Below the pieces are notes generated by a model. It saw only the letters and a list, made by a program, of their open reading frames with translations, had not been told where the DNA came from and ran no database searches. Source: Pseudorasbora parva (taxonomy: Eukaryota > Chordata > Actinopteri > Cypriniformes > Gobionidae). From it: 64,000 bases of DNA. Every line of letters begins with the position of its first letter. Position 1 is the stretch's first letter. The stretch covers positions 45,765,072 to 45,829,071 of the forward strand of contig NC_090178.1 of the NCBI RefSeq assembly GCF_024679245.1, read 5' to 3'. The position numbers and the translations under genes were made by a program. This document shows positions 20,787-31,290 of the stretch, one piece after another.

Positions 20787-21295
20787 TTGTCCATTTGCAA
20801 TCAGACTTCTAGCATTCCATTGCAAGAGATGGAATACCATTACAAGATCAAATAACACTCTGAGACCCCCCATCATTGTTAGCTGTCAACATACTATATA
20901 TATCTTCAGCTTTTAGATCTTTAATGCCTAGAAACTCCTCTGCAGCTTCCACCACTGTCTTGATTCTTTCACTTTTTCTTTAATGTTGCGTAGTAACATT
21001 AACAACTTTACATATAAAAGCTATAAAGCTCATTTTTTCTACAACCAAGGTGTTCTCCTCAACTTTACATTTATTAATTGCACGGCTGCTGTGGAGGTGC
21101 TGGCCTTCCTGACTGGGATCTCCTTATACCTGATCTCTGGGGTACTGCATGCCTCTCATTATCGCTCAGATATTCCTGATATTCTATTGGTCTATTTTGC
21201 TTGATTTCATAATTACCAATACTCTTTAATGCTTCTGCATGTTACCTTATTCACAACTTTGTATCTCTGTACTTCTTTAGCTTGTTTCTGGACCA
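20787..21295. other. Intergenic, nothing recognised
   Basis: No recognisable coding or repeat signal. The open frame 20983-21204 has a hydrophobic stretch but no supporting context. Confidence 0.35.
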
Positions 21296-23930
21296 CACAT
21301 CCAGCAAACACAGCTTCTTTTTCATGGGTAAGAAGGATGGTTCTCTGCGACCTTGTATTGATTACCGAGGGTTGAACAACATTACGGTAAAGAATACCTA
21401 TCCTTTACTGTTAATGTCTTCCACATTCGAGAAGTTATAGGGAGCATCCTTTTTCACAAAATTGGACTTACGTAATGCACATCATTTGGTCCGCATAAGC
21501 AACGTGATCTCATGAAAATACGTGAGTATTTTTACGTAAAGTGTGATTCTACTACACGTACATTTACTAACGTTTTCACACACAATAAAACGTACAATAC
21601 TGACTTATTAACAGCACTAAAATGTACAATATTGACGTATTGACAGCACTAAAATGTAAATTATCGACGTATCTGTTAACGTGTAAGCAGCCAGCCACCG
21701 GCTCCCATAAATCGTGGCATTAATATTGTTTATTTTATATCCAATAGTCACATCAATACATGTTTTCAGTCACATTTATTAAATGCATTTTACTAAGTTA
21801 ATCAACCTAATATAAAATAACAGAAATATAAAATAACATTTTGCTCTCGTGACATAACTACAACTCATTTCGGGTGACTAGATAATGTTAAAAGAAGACT
21901 GAATTTTAAAACCGTCAGATGAATAACTTAACATTCTTGCCAACCATTTTGTAGTATTTAGCTTGTTGTTTGCTGTGAGACATAAAAAGGCATTTTCTCC
22001 TATTCAGCAACGGGCGATCACAATATACACCAAAACACAACATCAATTCACAAAACGCAACACTTTATTCGTTTGCTGTAATCCAAATCGTTAGAATCCA
22101 TATGTTTGCGAGAAACAAATCTAAAATTGAGCCCGGTGATCTTCATCTCCATTAGTCTTCATCTCCTCTCAGTAGCGCGACGGCAAACATCAAATCTCGC
22201 GCTCGTAAATTCAAATTTAAAAAACGCGGCCTCATGAAGCGTTACGACATGATTTACGGCAGTGTCATCGAACGCTCATTGGCTCTCGCCTGCTTCGTCA
22301 CAGATTTTGACATGTCGTGTTTCAGTCGATTTGTATTTGAAATGGGAAACGCGCAACTTCACGGAGAGAAGCCGGATTAATATTTTCATTGATTAATAGC
22401 TAACATTCTGCTCTGTACCTCATACAAAACTATTAACGTTATATACCACCAGAGAGGACTGCGACTGCAACACATCTTCATTTGAACTACTTTTGGTACC
22501 GCTTTTGACATTTTTGCAAAAAATAAATTATTGTGAGTACACTGGTCTGTCTGTTATGCTTTGATTTATAACAGTACGTTGTTTTAATGAATGCTAATGG
22601 GTAGGTTTAGGGGTAAGTGTAGGATTAGCCGTTCAAAATATTTTTCTTAATGCTATATTGTTACCAAAATCGTCATTTTCCAACGTTTTACCTTTTATTT
22701 TCTTTATATTCTGTATTAAATTGGTAGGTTTAGGTTTTGGGTAGTGTTAAGGGATCGTAGATTAATCAATAAAATGGTCAAAGGGAAATTATATAGATAT
22801 CTTTATTATATAACAAAACAAAAAAAATGTTTTTACCAGAATAAAGTTTTGTATTCTTAAAAAAAAAGATTTCATGATGGATTCGTAAATATTTCACGTT
22901 TTTTAGCTGTAAAAATGTAATAATACTACGTTTAAATGTTGCAAATACGTCTATATTTTACATTTTAGCACTTCTCCAAACGTACTAAGACATACGTTTA
23001 GTCTCTTTGAAAGTAACGTATTAATACCTACGTATTAAGGATGAGACCAGGCTGGCATAAGAGAGGGGGATGAGTGAAAAACAGCGTTTAACACCCCTAG
23101 GGGCCCTTTTGAATATTTGGTCATGCCCTTCGGGCTGTCTAACTCCCCTGCGGTTTTCCAAGCACTCATCAATGACGTGCTAAGAGACATGGTAGATCAG
23201 TTAATTTATGTCTACCTGGATGACATACGGATATTTTCATTATCTCTTCACGAACACATTCAGCATGTTAGACGAGTGCTCCAGAGGTAACTGGTGAATG
23301 GGCTTTTAGTCAAGGCAGAGAAATGCGCTTTTCATGCACAGTCTGTTCATTTCTTAGGTTACATTTTTTCATCTGAGGGAATACGCATGGAGCCCGAGAA
23401 GGTTAAGGCTGTGGTAGAGTGGCCAAGCCAGATTCCCGTAAGGCCCTACAGAGGTTTCTGAGGTTTGCCAAATTCTACCGCCATTTTATTCGCAACATCA
23501 GCCAACTAGCCGCACCTCTGACAGCCTTGACCTCCCCCAGAACTATGTTCAGGTGATCTAATGTTGCAGAGGCTACATTTTCCAACCTTAAGAGCCACTT
23601 TGTTTAAGCTCCAATTCTGATTATCCCTGGTCCTTCATGTCAGTTCGTGGTGGAAGGCGACGTGTCAGAGGTGGGGACATGACCGGTTCTATTCCAGCGT
23701 TCTTCCTCAGATGACAAGATGCATTCTTGCGCATTGCTTTCTCATCATCTATCAAGTTGCCAAACGCAATTATGACATTGGTTACAGAGAGTTGTTGGCA
23801 GTCAAGTTTGTGTTGGTAGAACCAAGGCTAAGGCCGATCGCCTCCGGTCAAAGCCTCCCGTTTACGTCGTTGGTTAAAGAGTGTGGCTTTCAACCAAGAA
23901 TATTCCAATCCATTTTAATCACTATTCCCT
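21296..23930 (+). pseudogene. Broken Ty3/gypsy pol remnant, split by a DNA transposon
   Basis: Segment 1 (21296-21499) translates to the reverse transcriptase start with [20 protein letters not shown]. Segment 2 (23055-23820) continues with [18 protein letters not shown], the catalytic box YVYLDDI, and the RNase H region, with several stops and frameshifts. A final piece near 23828-23925 resembles the integrase C-terminus (PPVYVV, RVWLSTKNIP). Much of the integrase has been deleted. No LTR was found. It is a dead chromovirus-type fossil. Confidence 0.85.
21500..23054. mobile_element. 1.56-kb non-autonomous DNA transposon with 7-bp duplication GCATAAG
   Basis: It is flanked by GCATAAG at 21493-21499 and 23055-23061, exactly where the gypsy reading frame breaks and resumes. 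The termini CAACGTGATCTCATG and, on the opposite strand, CAGCCTGGTCTCATC are similar inverted repeats. The interior contains words such as ACGTATTGACAGCACTAAAA repeated with variation, but no transposase frame. The 7- or 8-bp duplication hints at a hAT-like origin, not proven. Confidence 0.8.
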
Positions 23931-24066
23931 GATTTTGTTAAACCCATTTTCACTCATCATACCTTTCCAAAGTTTTCCACATACTTAAATCTTTTGTCAA
24001 ACTTGCTATTTCCATCAAACGTCTCGGTTACGTATGTAACCCTCGTTCCCTGAAGGAGGGAACGGA

Positions 24067-24252
24067 GACGCCACGTCGGAGTACCGACGAATAGGAATCT
24101 CGCTTGCGAGAGCCAATCTACTTCGAGTCTAACTAAACGAGCCAATGCACATTGGCATGCAATGATTGCACCAGGTGCTCATGCCACGCCACGCGGGCAT
24201 AAATGAGACACAGGTGATTGCATCAAATTATCTTTTTTGCTGAGGAGCCGAG
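24067..24252. repeat. Left inverted terminal repeat of DIRS A
   Basis: It matches the reverse complement of 29953-30140 over about 185 bp with few differences. For example, ACGTCGGAGTACCGACGAAT and ATTGCACCAGGTGCTCATGC are found in both. Confidence 0.9.
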
Positions 24253-24301
24253 TAGGTAGACTGGCGCCCCGGCAGGGACAGAGGACATGGCGACGGGACG
24301 T

Positions 24302-24415
24302 GGCGTCTCCGTTCCCTCCTTCAGGGAACGAGGGTTACATACGTAACCGAGACGTTCCCATTCAGTCGGGTCACTCTCGACGCCACGTCGGAGTACCGAC
24401 GAATAGGAATCCCTA
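24302..24415. repeat. Internal complementary region of DIRS A
   Basis: The first half (to about 24350) is the reverse complement of the left terminus 24021-24074. The second half matches the reverse complement of the right terminus 30097-30161. This is the template used in DIRS replication to rebuild the ends through a circular intermediate. Confidence 0.9.
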
Positions 24416-24884
24416 CCAAAGCGCCATGGACTCTGCCCCCTTCCAGTGCCCTGTGTTAGTCTCCTGAGCTCTCTTACCTGATGAGACGGGGCTCACACCG
24501 AGAAGACCATCACTGCTGTTCCGCATGACCCGCTCAGTGACTATTGGATAACACTGGGAAAGCGTGCCCAATGGGGGGCCGCTGCGGAACCACATCATAC
24601 CACGGGAGTTATGTGGGGACCGAGCTGAGCCGTAGCCCGCCGCCGTGAGGGGGGCTGCATCCCTAAAATGGAGGGCTCTCCCAAGGGAAAGACACGGGCT
24701 TCCGAGAGGAGCAACCGTGGAAGAAGTGTGGGATCCCCGTAGGGTCACTCACATGGCCCCAGCCAATTACCGGACGCTCCGCCACGCCCGGCACCGAGGG
24801 TGGTGGAGGACTCACAGAGTTTGCTTCTGGAGAATTAAGCGCCGAGGCGCAGCAAGCCGACAAGAGCTGGGCCTCTCAGTGCTT

Positions 24885-25877
24885 CTACCCGTTTGAGGTG
24901 AGAACACAGGAGGAGACCGGCTCTACACGTAGGCTATAAAACCTAGCGAACATGTTAGGTGTCACCCAGCCCGCAGCTCTACAGATGTCTGACAGCGAGG
25001 CGCCACGTGCCAGCGCCCAGGAGGATGCAACACTTCTAGTAGAGTGTGCTGACAGCCTGAGCGGGCAGGGCACGCCTTGTGCCTGATAAGCCAAGGTGAT
25101 GGCATCCACTATCCAGTGGGCCATCCTCTGCTTGGAGACAGCCTTTCCCTTCTGCTGGCCTCCGTGACAGACAAAGAGCTGATCTGAGGTCCTGAAGCTT
25201 TGGGTTCTGTCCACGTAGATCCACAGAGCCCGGACGGGACAGAGCAAAGCTAGGGCTGGGTCTGCCTCCTCCAGGGGCAGCGCTTGCAGGTTCACCACCT
25301 GGTCCCTGAAGGGAGTGGTGTGAACCTTGGGCACATAGCCAGGCTGGGGTCTCAGTACCACGTGGGTGTCACCCGGCCCGAACTCCAGGCACGATTCGTC
25401 GACCGAAAATGCCTGCAGGTCCCCTACCCTCTTGATGGAGGCCAATGTAGCCAACAGCAAAGTTTTCATGGACAGAATCTTCAGCTCTGCTGACTGCAAA
25501 GGCTCAAATGGGGCATTCTGCAGTGCTCGGAGCACCAGAGCAAGATCCCAAGAGGGTATGGAGGGAGGACGAGGAGGATTTAACCGTCTCGCCCCCCTAA
25601 GGAACCTGTCGACCAGGGCGTGCTTCCCCACCGACTTACCCTCTACATGGTCATGATGGGCAGAAATAGCAGCAACGTAAACCTTGAGGGTGGAGGGCGA
25701 CAGCCTCCGCTCCAACCCCTGCTGCAGGAAGGAAAGCACTGACGCGATCGAACATCTTCGGGGGTCCTCCCGGCGGAGAGAACACCAATCGACGAACAGG
25801 TTCCACTTCAAGGCATAGGCCCGTCTCGTAGACGGTGCTCTAGCTGAAGTGATGGTGTTAACTACCTCTTGAGGTAA
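24885..25877 (-). CDS. Tyrosine recombinase of DIRS A
   Basis: The last about 330 codons of a long open frame form a phage-integrase-type tyrosine recombinase. Visible features: a core-binding-like helix region (PSTLKVYVAAISAHH), the first catalytic arginine in SIKRVGDL (about 150 residues in), the H-x-x-R box SAHSTRSVASSW and the nucleophile tyrosine in FARFYSL. All key residues are present. The enzyme would integrate a circular cDNA without target duplication. The true start is unclear, since the frame runs upstream through out-of-frame sequence. In DIRS elements this gene normally overlaps the upstream ORF. Confidence 0.88.
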   Translation of the reverse strand, partial: LPQEVVNTITSARAPSTRRAYALKWNLFVDWCSLRREDPRRCSIASVLSFLQQGLERRLSPSTLKVYVAAISAHHDHVEGKSVGKHALVDRFLRGARRLNPPRPPSIPSWDLALVLRALQNAPFEPLQSAELKILSMKTLLLATLASIKRVGDLQAFSVDESCLEFGPGDTHVVLRPQPGYVPKVHTTPFRDQVVNLQALPLEEADPALALLCPVRALWIYVDRTQSFRTSDQLFVCHGGQQKGKAVSKQRMAHWIVDAITLAYQAQGVPCPLRLSAHSTRSVASSWALARGASLSDICRAAGWVTPNMFARFYSLRVEPVSSCVLTSNG

Positions 25878-25882
25878 GTCAC

Positions 25883-26330
25883 CTAGAACCTCCGCGTCCC
25901 GTCCAGGGACCAGACATGAAGTTTCCAGAGGTCTGGACGCGGGTGCCAGAGGGTGCCCCGTCTCTGAGTTAGAAGATCCTTCCTCAGAGGAATCGGCCAA
26001 GGAGGGGCTGTCGCGAGGAGCATGAGTTCTGGGAACCAAGTCCGGTGGGGCCACCAACAGGACCTGCTCCTCGTCCTCCCTGACCTTGCACAGTGTCTGT
26101 GCAAGTAGGCTCACTGGGGGAAACGCATATTTGCGTAGGCCCTGGGGCCAGCTGTGCGCAAGTGCATACGTGCCGAGTGTGCCCTCGGTCAGCGAATAAA
26201 ACCACTGGCAGTGGGACGTTTCTGGGGAGGCAAACAGGTCGACCTGTGCCACCCCGAACTGAACCCAGATCAGCCGGACCACCTGGGGGTGGAGCCGCCA
26301 TTCTCCCGGAAGCGCAGCTCGTCGGCCGCC
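25883..26330 (-). pseudogene. Methyltransferase-like (MT) domain of DIRS A, frameshifted
   Basis: After the RNase H domain the frame shifts near 26310. The next block reads LPGEWRLHPQVV, VDLFASPETSHC, LRKYAFPPVSLLAQT and VLLVAP. A second shift near 26045 moves the continuation (RTWFPELMLLATAPPWPIPL) to another frame that ends at 25883. DIRS-order elements are known to carry a Dam-like N6-adenine methyltransferase region here; D-x-x-A, P-P and W-F spacing fits that, but the assignment is inference. Both shifts look like small deletions between short direct repeats, so this copy is probably disabled. Confidence 0.5.
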
Positions 26331-27982
26331 CGGTTGCGCACCCCAGGGACATGAATGGCCCGAAGCGACCTCAGACACTTCTGACTCCAGAGGAGGAGAT
26401 GGCGGGCAAGTTGCGACATGCGACGTGAGCGTAGACCACCTTGACGGTTGATGTACGCAATGGTCGCCGTGTTGTCCGTACAGACCAGTACATCTTTGCC
26501 CCATAACCGGCCCTTGAGGCGGCTCAGTGCACGATGTACTGGTAGCAACTCGAGGCAATTGATATGCCACTGCAGGTGCGGGCCCGTCCAAACCCCTGAC
26601 ACTGCATGCCCGTTGTACGTGGCACTCCAGCCCATGGATGAGGCATCCGTGAAGACCACAGCATGCCTGGATACCTGTTCCAACGGCACTCCGGCCCGAA
26701 GGAACCCGGGATCTGACCACGGGCTGAAGGTCTTGCGGCAGGATGGAGTGATGTTCACCCGATACGTGCCGCGTGTCCACGCCCATCTCGGGACTCGGCC
26801 GTGAAGCCAATGCTGAAGCGGTCTCATATGAAGCAGGCCGAGCGGTGTTACTGCCGCCGCAGCCGCCATATGCCCCAGGAGCCTCTGAAAATGTTTCAGG
26901 GGAACCGGCATCCTGCCCTGAAACGTGTTCAGGCAGTTCAGCATCGACTGGACGCGCTCCTTCGTGAGACGCGCAGTCCGCTTGACCGAATCCAACTCCA
27001 TACCGAGAAAAGAGATCCTCTGCACAAGGGCGAGTTTGCTCTTTTCCCAGTTGACCTGAAGACCCAACTGGCTGAGGTGTCTGAGCACCAAGTCCCTGTG
27101 TTCGCACAACTGCTCCCGGGACTGTGCAAGGATGAGCCAGTCGTCGAGATAGTTTAGGATGCGAACGCCCTGTTCTCTCATGGGCACAAGGGCCCCCTCC
27201 GTGACCTTTGTAAAGACACGGGGGGACAGGGCCAGCCCGAAGGGTAGGACTTTGTACTGATATGCTCGCCCCTCGAACGCAAAGCGCAGGAACGGCCTGT
27301 GTCGGGGGAGAATCGAGACATGAAAGTACGCGTCCTTCAGGTCGATCGCTGCAAACCAATCTTGGGGACGGATGCACTCGAAAATGCGTTTCTGAGTGAG
27401 CATCTTGAACGGTAGCTTGTGAAGGCTCCGATTCAGTACTCGCAGGTCCAAGATTGGCCGTAACCCACCGGTTTTCTTGGGTACAATGAAGTACGGGCTG
27501 TAGAAGCCTGTCCTCATATCGGCTGGAGGGACCGGCTCTATCGCGTCCTTCGCCAGTAGGACTGCGATTTCCGCACGCAGGACACGGACGTCCGTAGCTT
27601 TCACCGAAGTGAAGCGGACGCCCGTGAACCTGGGGGGACGCCGGGCGAACTGAATCGCATAGCCGAGCCTGATGGTCCGAATGAGCCAGCGAGACGGACT
27701 GGGAAGCTCTAACCAGGCTCGTAGAGACCGAACAAGCGGGATCATCGGGACCACCGGCGTACCCACCGAGGGGCAGCGAGGTGGAATACAGGCACTGGTC
27801 TGGGGCGGCTGTCTCGTGGAGGCGGCCCGCAGAGAGGTGTGAGTGTGCCGTGCGACACCTACCTGATTCCACGGCTGGGCAGAGGGTCCGCACGGAGGTT
27901 GTGGGGTGTCCGTGCGTCGTCCGCTACTGCCCACTGGCGACAGAGGAGGAGGATGAGTGTGGTCCGGCGTTTGACCGGCCAC
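26270..27982 (-). CDS. Reverse transcriptase-RNase H of DIRS A (570 aa)
   Basis: Reverse transcriptase occupies about residues 130-340: PYFIVPKKTGGLRPILDL, the first aspartate in IDLKDAYF (D214), LPFGLALSPRVFTK and the YLDD box (278-281). RNase H follows at about 440-556, with FTDAS (D446), the glutamate in NCLELL (E478), TDN (D503) and the RNRAADE end (D554). The last 15 residues are out of register because of the frameshift that separates it from the MT block. The first about 80 residues are proline-rich and of low complexity. It starts 145 bp after the gag stop. Confidence 0.92.
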   Translation of the reverse strand: MAGQTPDHTHPPPLSPVGSSGRRTDTPQPPCGPSAQPWNQVGVARHTHTSLRAASTRQPPQTSACIPPRCPSVGTPVVPMIPLVRSLRAWLELPSPSRWLIRTIRLGYAIQFARRPPRFTGVRFTSVKATDVRVLRAEIAVLLAKDAIEPVPPADMRTGFYSPYFIVPKKTGGLRPILDLRVLNRSLHKLPFKMLTQKRIFECIRPQDWFAAIDLKDAYFHVSILPRHRPFLRFAFEGRAYQYKVLPFGLALSPRVFTKVTEGALVPMREQGVRILNYLDDWLILAQSREQLCEHRDLVLRHLSQLGLQVNWEKSKLALVQRISFLGMELDSVKRTARLTKERVQSMLNCLNTFQGRMPVPLKHFQRLLGHMAAAAAVTPLGLLHMRPLQHWLHGRVPRWAWTRGTYRVNITPSCRKTFSPWSDPGFLRAGVPLEQVSRHAVVFTDASSMGWSATYNGHAVSGVWTGPHLQWHINCLELLPVHRALSRLKGRLWGKDVLVCTDNTATIAYINRQGGLRSRRMSQLARHLLLWSQKCLRSLRAIHVPGVRNRAADELRFRENGGSTPRWSG

Positions 27983-28126
27983 AACTCTCCGAGCCCCCTG
28001 GGGACCCGGAGATGAAGGAAACTGCTCTTTTATTGAAAATTTGGGTAGCCCTGGGGCTCCGGGGGATGGAGCGGTGCGGTCACCGTCTCCTGGAGAGCAG
28101 TCCTCCTCATCTCCGGGTCGCCCATC

Positions 28127-29464
28127 TCAGGACCGCTTCCCCTTGCCTTTGCCCCTCTTCGGGGCTGCCTGGACGGGCGGGACGGCCGGCTTGCGCCCGG
28201 CTCCACGACGCCGCTTGGGTGGAGGCTGCTGCTGCGACGCGGGAGCGGAGGCAGACGCAGACGGCCGCCCTCGGCGACGAGCTGGCTGAGGCGCTGCCAG
28301 CGGTGGGGTGGAGGCAGCAGCTGACCGCCGCGGCATGATGTGACTGATGGCCTCAGTCTGCTTCTGTGCGGCCGAGAACTGCTGGGCGAAGTTCTGCACC
28401 GCGTCGCCGAAGAGGCCAGTCTGGGACACGGGGGCATTAAGGAACCTGATCTTGTCGGTATCCCTCATGTCCGCCAGACACAGCCAGAGATGGCGCTCCT
28501 GGACCACCATAGTGGACATCGCACGTCCCACGGCACGCGCCGTAACCTTCGTCGCACGAAGCGCGAGGTCCGTCGCCGCCCTCAGCTCTTGTAGAACCGC
28601 GGGATCGTGACCACCCTCGTGCAGGTCCTTCAGTGCCTGGGCCTGATGAACCTGCAACAACGCCATAGCGTGTAGGGCGGAGCCTGCCTCTCCACAAGCC
28701 TGGTAGGCCTTCCCGATCAGATCGGAGGAGTACCTACAGGCCCGGGAGGGGAGACACGGGTTCCCCCTTGATGTGGAGTTAGGGCACAGTTGCATAGCAA
28801 CGGCCCGTTCCACGGGAGGAACCTCCGTGTAACCCTTTGCAGGTCTGCCATCAAGGGTGGTGAGGGAGGAGGACCCACTGGGCCGATTTCGGGCAGTAAA
28901 AGGTGCCGTCCATGATCTAGTGAGCTCCTCGTGCACCTCCGGGAAGAAAGGAACCGGGGTGGGGCGTTGAGAACCAGCACGGGCCACCCCGAGAAACCAA
29001 TCGTCCAACCTCGACGGCTCGGGACACGGTGGAGGGTTCCACACGAGCCCGACCCTTTCGGCGGCCCGGGAAAGCATGGCCATCATCTCCGGATCGGTAT
29101 CGGGCACAGCGGGTCTTTCCAAAGGAGCCCCCTGCGCCGACACGTCATCTCCAGACAACTCTGACCCTCCCTCCGATGCAGCGATGGACATTTCGTCATC
29201 GCGGGGAGCCCCGAAGGATACGGGTGGTGCGCATCTCGAGGACGGCCCACCTCGTTCCAACGGCAGCTCTACTGGCTGCGGAGCGCGGGAGGAGTGAGGA
29301 TTCCCCGCGGGTTGGTTCCCTGGAGGAAGCGCGCTCACCGTCACCCTCAAATCGGCCGCGCTACTACCGGAAGTAACCCTCTGTGGAGGGTTAGATCGCG
29401 GCAGAGGCACGGGGACTCCGCCTTTTGCAAGACGGAGCCGCGACCGCAACTCCGAGATGGTCAT
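28127..29464 (-). CDS. gag-like ORF1 of DIRS A (445 aa)
   Basis: An intact frame beginning MTISELRSRL. It has an acidic and serine-rich N-terminal half, then a helical core (SALHAMALLQVHQAQALKD, TDLALRATKVTARAVGRAM, QERHLWLCLADM) and a strongly basic, proline-rich C-terminus (PARRRGRPSA, KRRRGAGRKP, KGKGKRS) suited to nucleic-acid binding. The core is clearly related to ORF1 of element B (45046-45804). It probably forms the nucleoprotein particle. DIRS gag proteins have no retroviral zinc knuckle in this copy. Confidence 0.85.
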   Translation of the reverse strand: MTISELRSRLRLAKGGVPVPLPRSNPPQRVTSGSSAADLRVTVSALPPGNQPAGNPHSSRAPQPVELPLERGGPSSRCAPPVSFGAPRDDEMSIAASEGGSELSGDDVSAQGAPLERPAVPDTDPEMMAMLSRAAERVGLVWNPPPCPEPSRLDDWFLGVARAGSQRPTPVPFFPEVHEELTRSWTAPFTARNRPSGSSSLTTLDGRPAKGYTEVPPVERAVAMQLCPNSTSRGNPCLPSRACRYSSDLIGKAYQACGEAGSALHAMALLQVHQAQALKDLHEGGHDPAVLQELRAATDLALRATKVTARAVGRAMSTMVVQERHLWLCLADMRDTDKIRFLNAPVSQTGLFGDAVQNFAQQFSAAQKQTEAISHIMPRRSAAASTPPLAAPQPARRRGRPSASASAPASQQQPPPKRRRGAGRKPAVPPVQAAPKRGKGKGKRS

Positions 29465-29952
29465 GTCACCGCTGCCTCAGCGTGCTGCACTCCCAAACAC
29501 GAGATACAGCGCTGATGACCATCCCGCGGTGAAATGAAACCACCGCACCCAGAAACACACAGATAGAATGTCATCTTTAAAAAGACGCAAGCTCTATCTG
29601 TGTTGCTCTTTTAGAATGATGCTCTCCTTGGTGCTGAAACACGCAGGGGGTGGGGCCGCGGCGACACAGACAGGAATGTAGTGCAGCCTGTCGTGTGCAC
29701 TCTCTCTCACAGGACGCCTTCAACAGCCGTGAGAACGGCTTTTTAGCGCTCTCCACCTAGCGCACCGTACCAGCTGTGAAAACAGCCCTTGTGGCTGCTC
29801 TTATAGACAACGAAGAGAAAAGATCCGAAGAACACACGACTTGCTGCTGTGTTGTCACACCAACACCGACCGAAGAGATCTCTTCCAAAAGGCAGGCTCT
29901 TTCTCAGTCGAACTGCTAAGTGAGGAGTGATATCTGGCATAACCCTATACCA
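29465..29952 (-). promoter_or_regulatory. 5' leader of DIRS A
   Basis: About 490 bp between the ORF1 start and the terminal repeat. It has no coding content and forms the untranslated leader. Confidence 0.5.
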
Positions 29953-30140
29953 CTCGGCTCCGAAGCAAAAGGATAATTTGATGCAATCACCTGTGTCTCA
30001 TTTATACCCGCGTGGCGTGGCATGAGCACCTGGTGCAATCATTGCATGCCAATGTGCATTGGCTCGTTTAGTTAGACTCGAAGTAGATTGGCTCTCGCAA
30101 GTGAGATTCCTATTCGTCGGTACTCCGACGTGGCGTCGAG
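29953..30140. repeat. Right inverted terminal repeat of DIRS A with TATA box
   Basis: Inverted partner of 24067-24252. On the minus strand it contains GGGTATAAATGAGACAC at about 30009-29993, a good TATA box for element transcription about 530 nt before ORF1. Confidence 0.85.
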
Positions 30141-30189
30141 AGTGACCGACTGAATGGGAACCCAGTTTTCACTGATCATATTTAACTCA

Positions 30190-31290
30190 AATGAACATAT
30201 AAAATAACAATAACCAAAGATAAGAAAAAAGGTACACTAAATGATGCATAGATAAGATAAGGTGCAATCAGTCTGACGTACAGTGGCACAGTGCTCATTC
30301 AGTAAATGCACTGCTAAACCGATAGCATAATAGCTAAAGGCAGACTCTCCTTGCTTTGAGTGAACTCTTGGTATTTCTAACTGACTTGATCCAGCTGATC
30401 TGAGTGATCTGTTGGGCTTGTATTTAATCAGCATATCTGCAATGTATTGAGGTCCTGGGTCATTTAGAGATTTATAAACAAGTAATGTTAAAAATTATAA
30501 TCGATCCTAAATGTAACTGGAAGCCAGTGTAAAGATCTGAGGACTGGTGTGATATGGTCATATTTTCTGGTTCTGCTCAGAATCCTGGCAGCAGCGTTCT
30601 GTATGAGCTGCAGCTGTCTAATGGTCTCTTTTGGGAAGGCCGGTGAGAAGGCCATTACAATAGTCCACCCTACTGGTGATGAAAGCATGAACAAGTTTCT
30701 CTAAGTGTTGCCTGGAAACAAAGCATCTAATTCATGCATTATTTTTCAGATGATGGTAAGCTGATTTAGTTATTGCTTTGACATGACTACTGAAACTCAG
30801 GTCTGATTCCAAAATCACTCCAAGATTCCTGACTTGATTTTTTGTTATCAGGCCTTTAGCCTCAAGATATGCATTCACATTGAGAGTTTCATCTTTGTTT
30901 CCAAATGTAGTGATGTCAGTTTTGTCTTTGTTTAACTGAAAATAGTTTTGGCACATCCAGTTGTTAACTTCATCAATGCATTTGCACGGGGAGTCAATGG
31001 GGCTGTAGTCATTAGGTGACAGTGCTAAGTAGAGCTGGGTATCGTCAGCATAGCTGTGGTAAGCAATTTTGTTCTTTCTTATTATTTGGCTCGGTGGCAG
31101 CATATACAGGTTGAATAGAAGTGGTGCAAGAATTGACTCTTGTGGGACTCTGCATGTCATGGACATCCACTCAGACTTATGGTCTCCTATACTCTCATAA
31201 TAACCTCTCCCTTCTAAGTACGACCTGAACCATTTGAGGACCATCCCAGAAAGCCCGACCCAGTTTTCCAGCCTGTCAAGAAGTATGTTG
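30190..31290 (-). mobile_element. LINE (CR1/L2/Rex-type), 3' half
   Basis: The minus strand encodes the second half of a reverse transcriptase: LKWFRSYLEGR, a decayed PQGSILGPLLFNLY box (one glycine changed to glutamate), the catalytic YADDTQLYL, RNLGVILESDLSFSSHV, then in another frame IRQLQLIQNAAARI and LRSLHWLP. A frameshift separates 31244-30732 from 30694-30488, so it is dead. It lies directly beside DIRS A. It differs from the LINE at 10103 in sequence. Confidence 0.85.

Larger units (their letters stand above)
24021..30161 (-). mobile_element. DIRS1-like retrotransposon A, near full length
   Basis: The element has the DIRS layout: non-identical ends with long inverted terminal repeats (24067-24252 and 29953-30140) and an internal complementary region (24302-24415). 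It carries a gag-like gene, a reverse transcriptase/RNase H gene and a tyrosine recombinase, all on the minus strand. The internal region joins the reverse complements of the left and right termini around a shared GTT/AAC, and the same trinucleotide is at both insertion borders. No integrase and no target-site duplication are present, as expected for recombinase-mediated insertion. It lies between gene copies A and B. Confidence 0.95.

Noticed and set aside
25878..27893. N-terminal two thirds of a 1002-codon open frame on the minus strand
   Set aside because: It overlaps the real reverse transcriptase in another frame and shows no domain there. Only the part after about 26330 has recognisable MT and recombinase sequence.
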